DNA of 22,945 nt from DAOVVL01 sp965603095 (GTDB lineage: Bacteria; Pseudomonadota; Alphaproteobacteria; Rhodospirillales; Magnetovibrionaceae). Each line of letters starts with the position of its first letter. Within the stretch, counting starts at the first letter, position 1. The stretch lies in assembly GCA_965603095.1 (NCBI GenBank), contig CBFDBQ010000036.1:1-22945 (forward strand). The letters run 5' to 3'. A program made the translations under genes and the position numbers. The notes under the pieces are model-generated. The model ran no database searches. It was not told where the DNA came from and worked only from the letters and a program-made list of their open reading frames with translations. This document shows, in pieces, positions 6,871 to 15,248 of this stretch.

Positions 6871-7644
6871 ATGAGCGTGCAAAATGAATTTATTGATCTT
6901 ACCACCCGCGCACTAGACCGAGCCCGTGAAATAACACTTTCATATTTTAAGACCAGCATAAACATTGACACCAAAGACGATGCATCGCCCGTAACAATTG
7001 CTGACCGTGAAGCCGAGCGTGTTATTCGTGAAATGATAAATGATGCATTTCCCGACCATGGAATATTGGGCGAGGAATATGGCTCTGAAAATATTGATGC
7101 CGAATGGGTTTGGGTGCTTGACCCCATAGACGGTACCGCAGGCTATGTCACCGGAAAGCCATTATTTGGAACGCTGGTGGCCTTGGCCCACGGTGGTAAA
7201 CCGGTGCTAGGTGCAATTGATACGCCGGCCATGAACGAACGCTGGATCGGTTATGATGGCGCACCCACCACCATGAATGGAAATCCGGTCACAACTCGCC
7301 AATGTGAACAGTTAAGCAACGCCTGGCTTTACGCAACCACACCGGACATGTTTATTGGCCCGGATAAATTAGCATTTGAAAAATTATCCGCCGAATCGAA
7401 ACGAACTAATTATGGTGCCGATTGTTATGCCTATGGATTACTGGCATCGGGTCATGTTGATATTGTTTGCGAAGCATCTCTAGGCACCTATGATTACATG
7501 GCACTAGCTCCGGTGGTTGCGGGTGCGGGCGGAATAATGACTGACTGGGATGGGAACCCGCTTGAAATTAATTCTGACGGACGGGTTATTGCCGCAGGCA
7601 GCAAAAACATTCATGGGGTGGCGCTTGAAAAACTTAACGGGTAA
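6871..7644 (+). CDS. hisN: Histidinol-phosphatase, inositol monophosphatase family
   Basis: Member of the Mg2+-dependent inositol monophosphatase superfamily; close to the HisN type that dephosphorylates histidinol phosphate in histidine synthesis. The 257 residues carry the metal-site motifs GEEYGSE (E68, E69), WVLDPIDGT (DPIDGT at 84-89) and GTYDYMALAPVV (D208). The stretch GTAGYVTGKPLFGTLVALAHGGKPVLGAIDTPAMNERW is what points to HisN rather than to general inositol phosphatases or CysQ. I chose the ATG at 6871 with GGG about 11 bases upstream; a TTG two codons earlier (6865) is possible. It lies 23 bases after the cytochrome gene and overlaps yejA at its 3' end. No other histidine genes are nearby, so the substrate rests on family resemblance alone. 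Confidence 0.82.
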   Translation: MSVQNEFIDLTTRALDRAREITLSYFKTSINIDTKDDASPVTIADREAERVIREMINDAFPDHGILGEEYGSENIDAEWVWVLDPIDGTAGYVTGKPLFGTLVALAHGGKPVLGAIDTPAMNERWIGYDGAPTTMNGNPVTTRQCEQLSNAWLYATTPDMFIGPDKLAFEKLSAESKRTNYGADCYAYGLLASGHVDIVCEASLGTYDYMALAPVVAGAGGIMTDWDGNPLEINSDGRVIAAGSKNIHGVALEKLNG

Positions 7645-9493
7645 TAATTTTTTACATCTTGCGCTTGGCGCTTTGGTTGGGGTTTATTTTTTTAGCTCTG
7701 CAAACATAACCCACGCCCAAACAAAGCGTAGCCATGCAATAGCCATGCATGGCGAGCCTAAATACAAAGCAGGCTTCAAACATTTTGATTATGTAAACCC
7801 CAATGCCCCCAAGGGCGGATCTATCCGTTATGGTTCCTTTGGCAGCTACGATAGCTTTAATGGCTTTATAATAAAGGGCGAAGCCGCCGATGGCTTGGGC
7901 GTATTATACGACACCCTAATGAGCGCCAGCGACGATGAACCGTTTAGCCGTTATGGTCTTCTCGCCCATAGCATTGAAATGCCCGAAGACCGTTCATCAA
8001 TTACATTTTTTATGCGCCCCGAAGCCCGTTGGCATGACGGCAAACCCATAACATCAGCCGACGTGGTTTGGTCGTTTGAAACCCTTTCGACCAAGGGCCC
8101 GCCGTTTTATCGATTTTATTATGCCGATGTTGAAAAGGTTGAGGCCAAGGGCCCGCTAACGGTTAAATTTACCTTCAAGCCGGTTGGTAACCGTGAACTA
8201 CCACTAACGGTTAGTGAGCTTCCCATTTTGCCCAAGCATTATTGGGAAGCCCACGAATTTGAAAAAACAACATTGGAACCACCGCTAGGTAGCGGGCCAT
8301 ATAAAATTGGCAAGTTCGAAACCGGGCGTTTTATTGAATATGTTCGGGTCGATGATTACTGGGGCAAAGACCTAAACGTAAAAATTGGCTTTAATAATAT
8401 GGATAGCTTTCGCTATGAATATTTTCGCGATAGCGGTGTAGCGGCAGAAGCGTTCAAAGGCGGGGCAACTGATTTTAGGCCTGAAAATATTTCAAAGGTC
8501 TGGGCAACTGGATACGATATTCCGGCGGTTAAAAACGGGCTTATCATTAAAGAAAAAATATCCCACCACAACACCGCACCGATCCAAGGGTTTGTATTTA
8601 ATTCGCGGGATAAAATGTTTAGCGACAAGCGCGTTCGCCAAGCGTTGGCCTATGGTTTTGATTTTAATTGGTCAAATCGCAATCTTTTTTATGGCCAATA
8701 CAAACGTAGCCGTAGCTATTTTGGAAATTCAGAATTAGAGGCCAAGGGCCTGCCCACCGGGGATGAGCTAGCAATTTTAGAACGTTTTCGTGGACGTGTG
8801 CCAGATGAGGTTTTCACGTCAGAATATAATCCACCGGCAACCAAGGGGGATGGACGCATTCGTTCGAACCTTGGCATTGCCGATAAATTATTAAAAGATG
8901 CTGGTTGGATTATTAAAGACGGTAAACGCATAAATGAAAAAACTGGGCAGGAAATGGCGTTTGAATTAATGCTAGTAAGCCCGGCGTTTGAACGTATTTC
9001 ATTGCCATTTGCCAAAAACCTTGAGCGCCTTGGCATAACCATGCGGGTGCGCACGGTTGATAGCGCGCAATATTTAAAACGCCTAGAAACCCACGATTTT
9101 GAAATGGTTACCATGACGTGGGGGCAATCGCTTTCACCCGGTAACGAGCAACGAAATTTCTGGGGGGCAGATGCCGCCATACAAAATGGCAGTCGCAACC
9201 ATATGGGCATTTCCGATCCGGTGGTTGATGAGCTTATCGAAAGTTTGGTGCAAGCACCCGACCGCAAACAGCTGGTCGCCAGAACCCGTGCCCTAGATAG
9301 GGTTTTGCAGTGGGGGTATTATTTAATACCGCACTGGTACGCCGATTATGACCGAGTGCTCTATTGGAACAAATATTCGAGACCGGCTGCCCAATTACCC
9401 TATGGTTTCCGCATTTCAAGATGGTGGTATGATGAGGCCAAGGCCAAGGCGACCAATGCCGGGGTTTCCCAACTTAAAACCAAAACCAAATAA
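7613..9493 (+). CDS. yejA: Peptide ABC transporter substrate-binding protein, YejA type
   Basis: Periplasmic binding protein of the family 5 (oligopeptide/dipeptide) group, delivering substrate to the YejBEF importer encoded directly after it. The 626-residue precursor has a signal peptide (hydrophobic about 12-30, likely cut near THA-QT at 35). The mature part shows the family pattern YDTLMSASDDEP, LLAHSIEMPEDRSSITFFMRPEARWHDG and ADVVWSFETL, and the RNLFYGQYKRSRSYFGNSEL and QRNFWGADAA segments seen in YejA-type proteins. The open frame reaches back to 7550, but the ATG at 7613 places the signal peptide correctly; it overlaps hisN by 32 bases, suggesting translational coupling. E. coli YejABEF takes up peptides, including microcin C; the natural substrate here is unknown. 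Confidence 0.9.
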   Translation: MGWRLKNLTGNNFLHLALGALVGVYFFSSANITHAQTKRSHAIAMHGEPKYKAGFKHFDYVNPNAPKGGSIRYGSFGSYDSFNGFIIKGEAADGLGVLYDTLMSASDDEPFSRYGLLAHSIEMPEDRSSITFFMRPEARWHDGKPITSADVVWSFETLSTKGPPFYRFYYADVEKVEAKGPLTVKFTFKPVGNRELPLTVSELPILPKHYWEAHEFEKTTLEPPLGSGPYKIGKFETGRFIEYVRVDDYWGKDLNVKIGFNNMDSFRYEYFRDSGVAAEAFKGGATDFRPENISKVWATGYDIPAVKNGLIIKEKISHHNTAPIQGFVFNSRDKMFSDKRVRQALAYGFDFNWSNRNLFYGQYKRSRSYFGNSELEAKGLPTGDELAILERFRGRVPDEVFTSEYNPPATKGDGRIRSNLGIADKLLKDAGWIIKDGKRINEKTGQEMAFELMLVSPAFERISLPFAKNLERLGITMRVRTVDSAQYLKRLETHDFEMVTMTWGQSLSPGNEQRNFWGADAAIQNGSRNHMGISDPVVDELIESLVQAPDRKQLVARTRALDRVLQWGYYLIPHWYADYDRVLYWNKYSRPAAQLPYGFRISRWWYDEAKAKATNAGVSQLKTKTK

Positions 9494-9507
9494 GTGACCA
9501 TTAAATA

Positions 9508-10581
9508 ATGTCCGCATATATCCTTCGCAGGCTTTTGTTAATTATCCCGACCCTGTTCGGCATAATGGCAATAAATTTTATTATCGTTCAAGCGGCCCCC
9601 GGCGGCCCGGTTGAACAAATGATTGCGCAAATAAAAGGATTTGATGTTAGTGCAACTGCACGAGTATCCGGGGCGGAAGAAACCAAAACACAAACCGATA
9701 GCTCGCGTGGTAAACATGGGCTTGATCCCGAATTCATAAAAGAAATTGAACGCATGTACGGTTTTGACAAACCCATGGGCGAACGATTTGTGATGATGAT
9801 GAAAAATTACGCAACATTTGATTTTGGGCAAAGCTATTTTCGTGACCGCGACGTTGTTGATTTGATTATTGATAAAATGCCGGTCTCCATCTCGTTGGGA
9901 TTGTGGGCGACATTGTTAATTTATTTTATTTCCATTCCCTTGGGCATTTCCAAGGCGGTGCGTGATGGTTCGCGTTTTGATATTTGGTCAAGTTCGGTTG
10001 TAATTGTCGGTAACGCGGTGCCGGGGTTTTTGTTTGCCATTCTTTTGGTGGTGCTATTTGCCGGGGGGCGCTATTTCGATTGGTTTCCATTGCGGGGAAT
10101 TGTTTCAGAAAATTTTGATCAACTTTCAACATTTGCACAAATAAAAGATTACCTTTGGCATATGGTTTTACCGGTTGGCTCGTTGGTAATAGGCGGTTTT
10201 GCCGGCCTTACCATGCTGACAAAAAATTCATACATGGATGAAATAAACAAACAATACGTTATGACCGCCCGGGCCAAAGGATTAGGCGAGCGTAAAATAA
10301 TGTATGGTCACGTTTTTAGAAATGCCATGCTAATTGTTGTTGCTGGTTTTCCCAGTGCATTTATTGGTATTTTATTTACCGGGGCATTGTTAACGGAAAT
10401 TATTTTTTCACTTGATGGTCTTGGTCTGTTGGGTTTTGAAGCCGCCATCAAACGTGATTACCCAGTGATGTTTGGCTCGCTTTATTTTTTCACCTTGTTG
10501 GGGCTAATTCTTAGCTTGCTTGGTGATTTAATGTACCACGTCATTGATCCACGAATTAATTTTGAAAAATTGGATCGCTAA
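9508..10581 (+). CDS. yejB: Peptide ABC transporter permease, YejB type
   Basis: One of two inner-membrane permeases of the YejABEF importer. The 357-residue protein has a first transmembrane helix at about 9-29, a periplasmic loop longer than in DppB/OppB (about 38-100, with charged ATARVSGAEETKTQTDSS), then five further hydrophobic segments. The cytoplasmic EAA loop that contacts the ATPase is visible as ARAKGLGERKIMYGHVFRNAM (about 253-273). The C-terminal FSLDGLGLLGFEAAIKRDYPVMFG and LGDLMYHVIDPRINFE segments are typical of this permease class. It begins 14 bases after yejA and its stop overlaps the start of yejE by one base (TAATG at 10579-10583). Confidence 0.94.
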   Translation: MSAYILRRLLLIIPTLFGIMAINFIIVQAAPGGPVEQMIAQIKGFDVSATARVSGAEETKTQTDSSRGKHGLDPEFIKEIERMYGFDKPMGERFVMMMKNYATFDFGQSYFRDRDVVDLIIDKMPVSISLGLWATLLIYFISIPLGISKAVRDGSRFDIWSSSVVIVGNAVPGFLFAILLVVLFAGGRYFDWFPLRGIVSENFDQLSTFAQIKDYLWHMVLPVGSLVIGGFAGLTMLTKNSYMDEINKQYVMTARAKGLGERKIMYGHVFRNAMLIVVAGFPSAFIGILFTGALLTEIIFSLDGLGLLGFEAAIKRDYPVMFGSLYFFTLLGLILSLLGDLMYHVIDPRINFEKLDR

Positions 10582-11621
10582 TGGGTATTCAGCTTTCCCC
10601 CATAAACCAACGCCGACTGGGAAATTTTCGCGCCAATAAACGTGGGCTTTGGTCGCTATGGATATTTTTAGCCATATTTATATTGTCGTTGTTTGCCGAA
10701 CTTATCGCCAATGATCGCCCGGCGCTTGTTAATTATGACGGTGAATATTATCTGCCTATTATTTATGACTATCCGGAAACCACCTTTGGCGGATTTTTAG
10801 AAACATCTACTGAATATGCCGACCCCGAAGTCGAAGAAATGATTGAAGAAAAAGGCTGGATTATTTGGCCGCCAATACGTTTTTCATATGACACCATAAA
10901 TTACCGCCTAAGCGTACCGGCACCCAGCCCACCCAGCCCAGATAATATTCTGGGCACCGATGATCAAGGCCGGGATGTGGCGGCCAGGCTTATTTATGGG
11001 TTTCGAATTTCGGTTTTATTTGGGCTAACGCTTACCATTATTAGCTCTGTTATTGGCGTTACCGCAGGTGCGGTGCAGGGATATTTTGGCGGTTTGACCG
11101 ATTTATTATTCCAACGATTTATTGAAATATGGTCAGGCCTGCCAACGCTTTATTTATTGATAATTTTAGCCAGTGTAGTTGAGCCCAATTTCTGGTGGCT
11201 GCTGGGAATTATGCTTTTATTTGCTTGGATGGGTTTGGTTGGCGTGGTCAGGGCCGAATTTTTGCGGACTAGAAATTTTGATTATGTGCTGGCGGCGCGC
11301 GCGTTAGGGGTTGGCAACGCAACCATAATGGTTCGCCATATTTTGCCCAATGCCATGATTGCGACCATTACATTTTTACCGTTCATAACATCTGGTGCCA
11401 TTACCACCCTAACCGCGCTTGATTTCTTGGGCTTTGGCTTACCGCCGGGAAGCCCATCGTTGGGTGAGTTGTTAAATCAAGGCAAAGCCAATCTTCACGC
11501 ACCGTGGCTGGGGCTTTCAGGTTTTTTCACACTGGCAATTATGCTGACCTTGCTTATTTTTATTGGCGAAGCGGTACGCGATGCGTTTGACCCCAGAAAA
11601 GTATTTAAGGCGGGTGCTTAA
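10581..11621 (+). CDS. yejE: Peptide ABC transporter permease, YejE type
   Basis: Second permease of the importer, pairing with YejB. The 346 residues open with a cytoplasmic NQRRLGNFRANKRGLWSLW segment and a first helix (about 26-44), then a long periplasmic stretch (about 45-140, containing NYDGEYYLPIIYDYPETTFGG and the IRFSYDTINYRL part seen in YejE). This is followed by the HPLGTD-like DNILGTDDQGRDVAARLIYGFRIS motif common to DppC/OppC-type permeases and five helices. The EAA loop reads AARALGVGNATIMVRHILPN (about 235-254). Start and stop are tightly coupled to its neighbours: it overlaps yejB by one base and abuts yejF directly. Confidence 0.94.
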   Translation: MGIQLSPINQRRLGNFRANKRGLWSLWIFLAIFILSLFAELIANDRPALVNYDGEYYLPIIYDYPETTFGGFLETSTEYADPEVEEMIEEKGWIIWPPIRFSYDTINYRLSVPAPSPPSPDNILGTDDQGRDVAARLIYGFRISVLFGLTLTIISSVIGVTAGAVQGYFGGLTDLLFQRFIEIWSGLPTLYLLIILASVVEPNFWWLLGIMLLFAWMGLVGVVRAEFLRTRNFDYVLAARALGVGNATIMVRHILPNAMIATITFLPFITSGAITTLTALDFLGFGLPPGSPSLGELLNQGKANLHAPWLGLSGFFTLAIMLTLLIFIGEAVRDAFDPRKVFKAGA

Positions 11622-13220
11622 ATGGGATCTTTGCTTGAAATAAAAAATCTCTCGGTCACCTTTGGTGTGAGCAACAATGCGGTTGAAGCAGTTAAAAACG
11701 TATCGTTTTCAATAAACCGTGGTGAAACAGTTGCGCTGGTGGGCGAGTCTGGTTCGGGTAAATCGGTTACCGCACTTTCCATCCTGCAATTGTTGCCCTA
11801 TCCCTTGGCCCAACATCCCTCAGGTTCAATCTCCTTTGATGGTGAAGAGCTAATGGGTGCAAGGCCTGCAAAAATTAAAGGTCTTCGTGGTGGGCGGATA
11901 TCGATGATTTTTCAAGAACCATTAACCTCGCTTAACCCATTGCACCCCATTGGCGATCAAATTGCAGAAGCCATAACCATTCACCAGCCCCTTTCAAAAT
12001 CAAAAACAAAAGAACGAGTCGAGGAATTAATGGAGCTAGTGGGAATGGAAAAACAAATTTCTAGGCTTTCCGCCCTGCCCCACGAATTTTCCGGCGGCCA
12101 ACGCCAGCGCATAATGATTGCCATGGCGCTGGCCAATAACCCTGATCTGTTAATTGCCGATGAACCAACCACTGCGGTGGATGTAACCATTCAGGCACAA
12201 ATATTGAAATTGCTAGATGATTTGCAAAAACGTCTTGGCATGGGGATTTTATTTATCACCCATGACCTGGGCATTGTTAAACGCATAGCTACCCGAGCCT
12301 GCGTTATGCAAAACGGAGAAATCGTCGAACAAAACACAACTGAAGAACTATTTGAAAACCCAACCCATGAATATACAAAAAAATTACTAGCCGCCGAACC
12401 AAGCGGCAGGCCGGGTGCAGTAGACCCGGACGCGCCAGAAATATTGTCGGCCAATAATTTAAAGGTATGGTTCCCCATAAGGGGTGGCATATTTTCCACC
12501 GTCAAAGACCACGTCAAAGCGGTGGACGGAATTGATATACGTTTAAAAAAGGGGCAGACCCTTGGTATTGTTGGCGAATCCGGCTCGGGCAAATCTACCT
12601 TGGCACGCGCGCTTTTGCGGTTGGAAAAAAGCAACGGTGAAATAACATTTAAAGGTTCGCGCCTAGATGAATTAAAAGAAAACCGCCTAAGGCCAACACG
12701 CCGCCAAATGCAGATAATATTTCAAGACCCTTTTGGCAGCCTTAGTCCGCGCATGTCCATTGGCGAGATAATTGGCGAAGGATTAGGCGTGCACGGCATT
12801 GGCCGGGGTAAGCCCGAGCGAGAAAATTTAATCATCCAAGCATTGAGAGAAGTTGGTCTTGATCCGGCCAGCAAAGACCGTTACCCCCACGAATTTTCCG
12901 GCGGCCAACGCCAGCGCGTTGCCATAGCGCGCGCTATTGTATTAAAACCTGAACTTATTGTATTGGACGAACCGACCAGTGCGCTTGATGTTTCGGTTCA
13001 GGCTCAGGTGGTTGAGCTTTTGCGCGACCTGCAGCAACGCCACGATCTCAGCTATCTTTTTATTAGCCATGACCTTAAGGTTGTGCGTGCGGTTGCCCAT
13101 GAAATAATTGTTATGAAAAATGGTATTGTGGTTGAACATGGCAGTGCCGAAAACATAACCCAAAACCCACGCGAAGATTATACACAAAAACTTATGGCCG
13201 CCGCATTTGATATAATTTAA
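11622..13220 (+). CDS. yejF: Fused double ATP-binding subunit of the YejABEF peptide importer
   Basis: Energises the importer: two ABC ATPase domains in one 532-residue chain, as in E. coli YejF (about 530). Domain 1 has Walker A GESGSGKS (41-48), signature FSGGQRQR (156-163) and Walker B LLIADEPTTAVD; domain 2 has GESGSGKST (about 317-325), signature FSGGQRQR (425-432) and LIVLDEPTSALD. Each has its H-loop histidine (FITHDLG, FISHDLK), so both sites look active. The 11 codons for PHEFSGGQRQR are identical at the DNA level in the two halves (12078-12110 and 12885-12917), which is unusual for an old duplication. It starts on the base after the yejE stop. Confidence 0.95.
   Translation: MGSLLEIKNLSVTFGVSNNAVEAVKNVSFSINRGETVALVGESGSGKSVTALSILQLLPYPLAQHPSGSISFDGEELMGARPAKIKGLRGGRISMIFQEPLTSLNPLHPIGDQIAEAITIHQPLSKSKTKERVEELMELVGMEKQISRLSALPHEFSGGQRQRIMIAMALANNPDLLIADEPTTAVDVTIQAQILKLLDDLQKRLGMGILFITHDLGIVKRIATRACVMQNGEIVEQNTTEELFENPTHEYTKKLLAAEPSGRPGAVDPDAPEILSANNLKVWFPIRGGIFSTVKDHVKAVDGIDIRLKKGQTLGIVGESGSGKSTLARALLRLEKSNGEITFKGSRLDELKENRLRPTRRQMQIIFQDPFGSLSPRMSIGEIIGEGLGVHGIGRGKPERENLIIQALREVGLDPASKDRYPHEFSGGQRQRVAIARAIVLKPELIVLDEPTSALDVSVQAQVVELLRDLQQRHDLSYLFISHDLKVVRAVAHEIIVMKNGIVVEHGSAENITQNPREDYTQKLMAAAFDII
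12078..12110 (+). repeat. 33-base direct repeat, copy 1 (ABC signature, yejF domain 1)
   Basis: Identical to 12885-12917 over all 33 bases and in the same frame, 807 bases apart. It codes for PHEFSGGQRQR around the ABC signature. The flanking bases diverge at once on the 3' side (ATAATG versus GTTGCC). Confidence 0.9.
12885..12917 (+). repeat. 33-base direct repeat, copy 2 (ABC signature, yejF domain 2)
   Basis: Second copy of the in-frame 33-base repeat in yejF; every synonymous position agrees with copy 1 at 12078-12110. Confidence 0.9.
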
Positions 13221-13234
13221 TAAAGTTTGATGAT

Positions 13235-14170
13235 ATGAAAATACTTTATATATCCACATATGACGCTACACCGTGGCAGCGCAAAATTGAAAAGATTTTG
13301 CCTCAAGCCAATTTTTTATTGTGGCCCGATGATGCGCCAAATGATTTAGGTGAAATTGATTACATTCTAACGTGGAAGCCCGAGCCCGGGTTGTTAGCAA
13401 AGTTTCCTAATGTAAAAGCTATATTTAATATGGGGGCGGGTGTTGATGCATTGTTACAAGATAAATCATTGCCAAAAAATATCCCCATCGTTCGTTTGGT
13501 TGATCCATTTTTAACATCGGGCATGGTTGAATATGTCGCCTATTGGGTTTTGCATTTCCATCGTCAATTTCATATTTATTCAGCCCAACAAAAAAACCGC
13601 CAATGGAAAGAGTTTCCCCCACCGTTTACCGCCAAGCGGGCAATTGGATTTTTAGGCATTGGTGAATTAGGCCAAGCATCGGCCACGGCGTTACAAGGCC
13701 TTGGTTTTAAAAATATTGCCGGTTGGTCACGGAGTAAAAAAGAAATAGAAGGCATAGAAAGTTTTGTTGGAAATGATGAGCTGGCCCAGTTTCTTGCTCG
13801 CACAGAAATACTTATAACTCTGCTACCACTTACCAATGATACTCATCAAATTATAAATGCTACAAATATTGCAAACTTGCCCGATAGCGCCTGCATAATA
13901 AACCCCGGACGCGGTGGGTTGATAAATGATGATGACTTAGTTGCCGCGTTAAAGAGCAAAAAAATTACAGCTTGTGCGCTAGATGCATTCGCGCCCGAAC
14001 CATTGCCAACAGACAACCCCTATTGGGAAATGGAAAACGTATATATCACCCCGCATATTGCTAGCCTTACAGTTGCCGGATCGGCGGCAACGCAAACCGC
14101 AGAAATGATAAAAAAAATTGAGGCTGGTGGTGAACCTGAAAATACAATTGATCTAACGGCCGGATACTAG
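13235..14170 (+). CDS. ghrA: 2-hydroxyacid dehydrogenase, glyoxylate/hydroxypyruvate reductase A type
   Basis: NAD(P)H-dependent reductase of the D-isomer-specific 2-hydroxyacid dehydrogenase family, closest to GhrA, which reduces glyoxylate and hydroxypyruvate. The 311 residues (family about 310) show the substrate-domain stretch AIFNMGAGVDAL, the dinucleotide motif GIGELG (141-146) and the catalytic triad: R226 in INPGRGGLI, E255 in FAPEPLPTDNPYW and H274 in TPHIAS. The NPYW and TPHIASLT segments are GhrA hallmarks. It lies 14 bases after yejF on the same strand, so it may be the last gene of that run, although the ribosome site is weak and the coding sequence looks more AT-rich than the yej genes. 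Only 12 bases separate its stop from that of convergent uppP. Substrate choice is inferred. Confidence 0.85.
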   Translation: MKILYISTYDATPWQRKIEKILPQANFLLWPDDAPNDLGEIDYILTWKPEPGLLAKFPNVKAIFNMGAGVDALLQDKSLPKNIPIVRLVDPFLTSGMVEYVAYWVLHFHRQFHIYSAQQKNRQWKEFPPPFTAKRAIGFLGIGELGQASATALQGLGFKNIAGWSRSKKEIEGIESFVGNDELAQFLARTEILITLLPLTNDTHQIINATNIANLPDSACIINPGRGGLINDDDLVAALKSKKITACALDAFAPEPLPTDNPYWEMENVYITPHIASLTVAGSAATQTAEMIKKIEAGGEPENTIDLTAGY

Positions 14171-14182
14171 CCCATCCTGTTA

Positions 14183-14992
14183 TCAGCCAATATATCCGTA
14201 GGCAACCGCCAATAAAAACCCGCCCAACAGTATCCGGTAGATAACAAAGGGGGTAAAGGTTGCGCGGCGTAGCCATGCCATCATAAAAAATATAGCTATC
14301 AACGCGGTTATGAACGAAAGAACCATCGCAACGAATACACTTGTAGTCAGGTTTATATCGCCAGTTTGAAAAAGCTCGTAGCCTTTTAATGTGCCTGCGC
14401 CAATAATTGTGGGTATGGATAGCAACATTGAAAACCGTGCCACATCAGAACGTTCCATCCCCAATAAACGCCCGGCGGTCATGGTTATACCTGAGCGTGA
14501 TGTGCCAGGAATTAATGCTAACATCTGTGATAGACCAATAATAATTACGTCAAATAATTTTAGGTGTTCTATCCTTTTTAAGGTCACGCCAAATCTGTCT
14601 GAAATCCATAACAATATACCAAAGCCAAAGGTCGCCCAGCCAATTACAGTTATGGAGCGAATGCCATCGGCATATGTGGAATTAACCAAAAATCCCGCTA
14701 TCACTACTGGGATTGTGCCAATAAGCAAATACGCTACAAGGCGGGTGCCATCGTTAAAACCCCGACCTTTAGCCGCGCGCAAAAGCCCGGTTAACATTTC
14801 GGCAATATCAGATTTAAAATATACCATTACCGCGCCCAATGTTCCCACGTGGACGGCAACGTCAATGATTAGGCCTTGGTCTTTCCAGCCCAAAAGCCAC
14901 GGCACCAAAATCAGGTGCCCGGATGAGCTAATGGGAAGAAATTCTGTGATACCCTGAATCAGGGCAAGAATTGCGATATGCAGTAATGGCAA
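14183..14992 (-). CDS. uppP: Undecaprenyl-diphosphatase (BacA/UppP)
   Basis: Integral membrane phosphatase that recycles undecaprenyl diphosphate to the monophosphate carrier used for peptidoglycan and other envelope polymers; extra copies confer bacitracin resistance in other bacteria. The 269 residues (family about 270) contain both signature regions: ITEFLPISSSGHL (15-27) and PGTSRSG (162-168), with about eight hydrophobic helices. The gene starts with TTG at 14990-14992, with AAGGA (15003-15007) ten bases upstream; no ATG or GTG in frame nearby gives the expected N-terminus. It is convergent with ghrA and divergent from gltB. A hairpin lies in its short leader. Confidence 0.95.
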   Translation of the reverse strand: MPLLHIAILALIQGITEFLPISSSGHLILVPWLLGWKDQGLIIDVAVHVGTLGAVMVYFKSDIAEMLTGLLRAAKGRGFNDGTRLVAYLLIGTIPVVIAGFLVNSTYADGIRSITVIGWATFGFGILLWISDRFGVTLKRIEHLKLFDVIIIGLSQMLALIPGTSRSGITMTAGRLLGMERSDVARFSMLLSIPTIIGAGTLKGYELFQTGDINLTTSVFVAMVLSFITALIAIFFMMAWLRRATFTPFVIYRILLGGFLLAVAYGYIG

Positions 14993-15049
14993 CGTCTAAT
15001 AGTCCTTTTTTATCCCCAGCCTTGACCCCCCAAGGCAGCCTAACTGGAC

Positions 15050-15077
15050 TGTATATTAATCTCCCTTGTGCTCGCAA
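15050..15077 (-). promoter_or_regulatory. Candidate uppP promoter
   Basis: On the minus strand TTGCGA (15072-15077), 16 bases and TATACA (15050-15055) resemble a sigma-70 promoter. Transcription would start near 15043, giving a leader of about 50 bases that includes the 15019-15036 hairpin and the Shine-Dalgarno sequence. Confidence 0.5.
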
Positions 15078-15095
15078 ATAGCGGAAATCACAAGG
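15064..15095. promoter_or_regulatory. Perfect dyad CCTTGTG-N18-CACAAGG, possible operator
   Basis: CCTTGTG (15064-15070) and CACAAGG (15089-15095) are exact complements 18 bases apart. The proposed -35 box of uppP lies in the space between them, a placement that fits a repressor site. No binding protein is known from the window. Confidence 0.4.
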
Positions 15096-15117
15096 ATTTT
15101 GGGCCCGTTTATAAAAT

Positions 15118-15145
15118 GGGACAGGAATATTGTCCAAATAGTCCC
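15118..15145. promoter_or_regulatory. Overlapping dyads GGACA-N7-TGTCC and GGGAC/GTCCC
   Basis: GGACA (15119-15123) pairs with TGTCC (15131-15135), and the overlapping GGGAC (15118-15122) pairs with GTCCC (15141-15145). The two alternatives share their left arm. They lie about 80 bases upstream of the proposed gltB promoter and could be an activator or repressor site. Confidence 0.35.
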
Positions 15146-15220
15146 GAATCGGTACTTTTTCCCGGAATTCTGCGGCTTTTCTTTTGATTTTAGTTCGGCT
15201 AATGTCGCCACCCCTTCAAA

Positions 15221-15248
15221 TTGTAGGGAATTTTATAAAAAATATTAA
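15221..15248 (+). promoter_or_regulatory. Candidate gltBD promoter
   Basis: TTGTAG (15221-15226), 16 bases and TATTAA (15243-15248) in a very AT-rich block suggest a sigma-70 promoter. The start would be near 15255, the first base of a GTCGG/CCGAC hairpin (15255-15274), leaving a 45-base leader before the gltB ATG. Confidence 0.5.

Noticed and set aside
8716..9267. Minus-strand 183-codon open frame
   Set aside because: It lies wholly inside yejA, has Ser/Arg-rich composition typical of antisense frames and no ribosome site.
14391..14957. Plus-strand 188-codon open frame
   Set aside because: It is antisense to uppP, whose protein has full family motifs; the frame is a shadow.
15001..15050. 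AGTCC/GGACT pairing that would hide the uppP ribosome site
   Set aside because: The upstream arm lies before the transcription start predicted from the promoter at 15050-15077, so it would not be in the mRNA.
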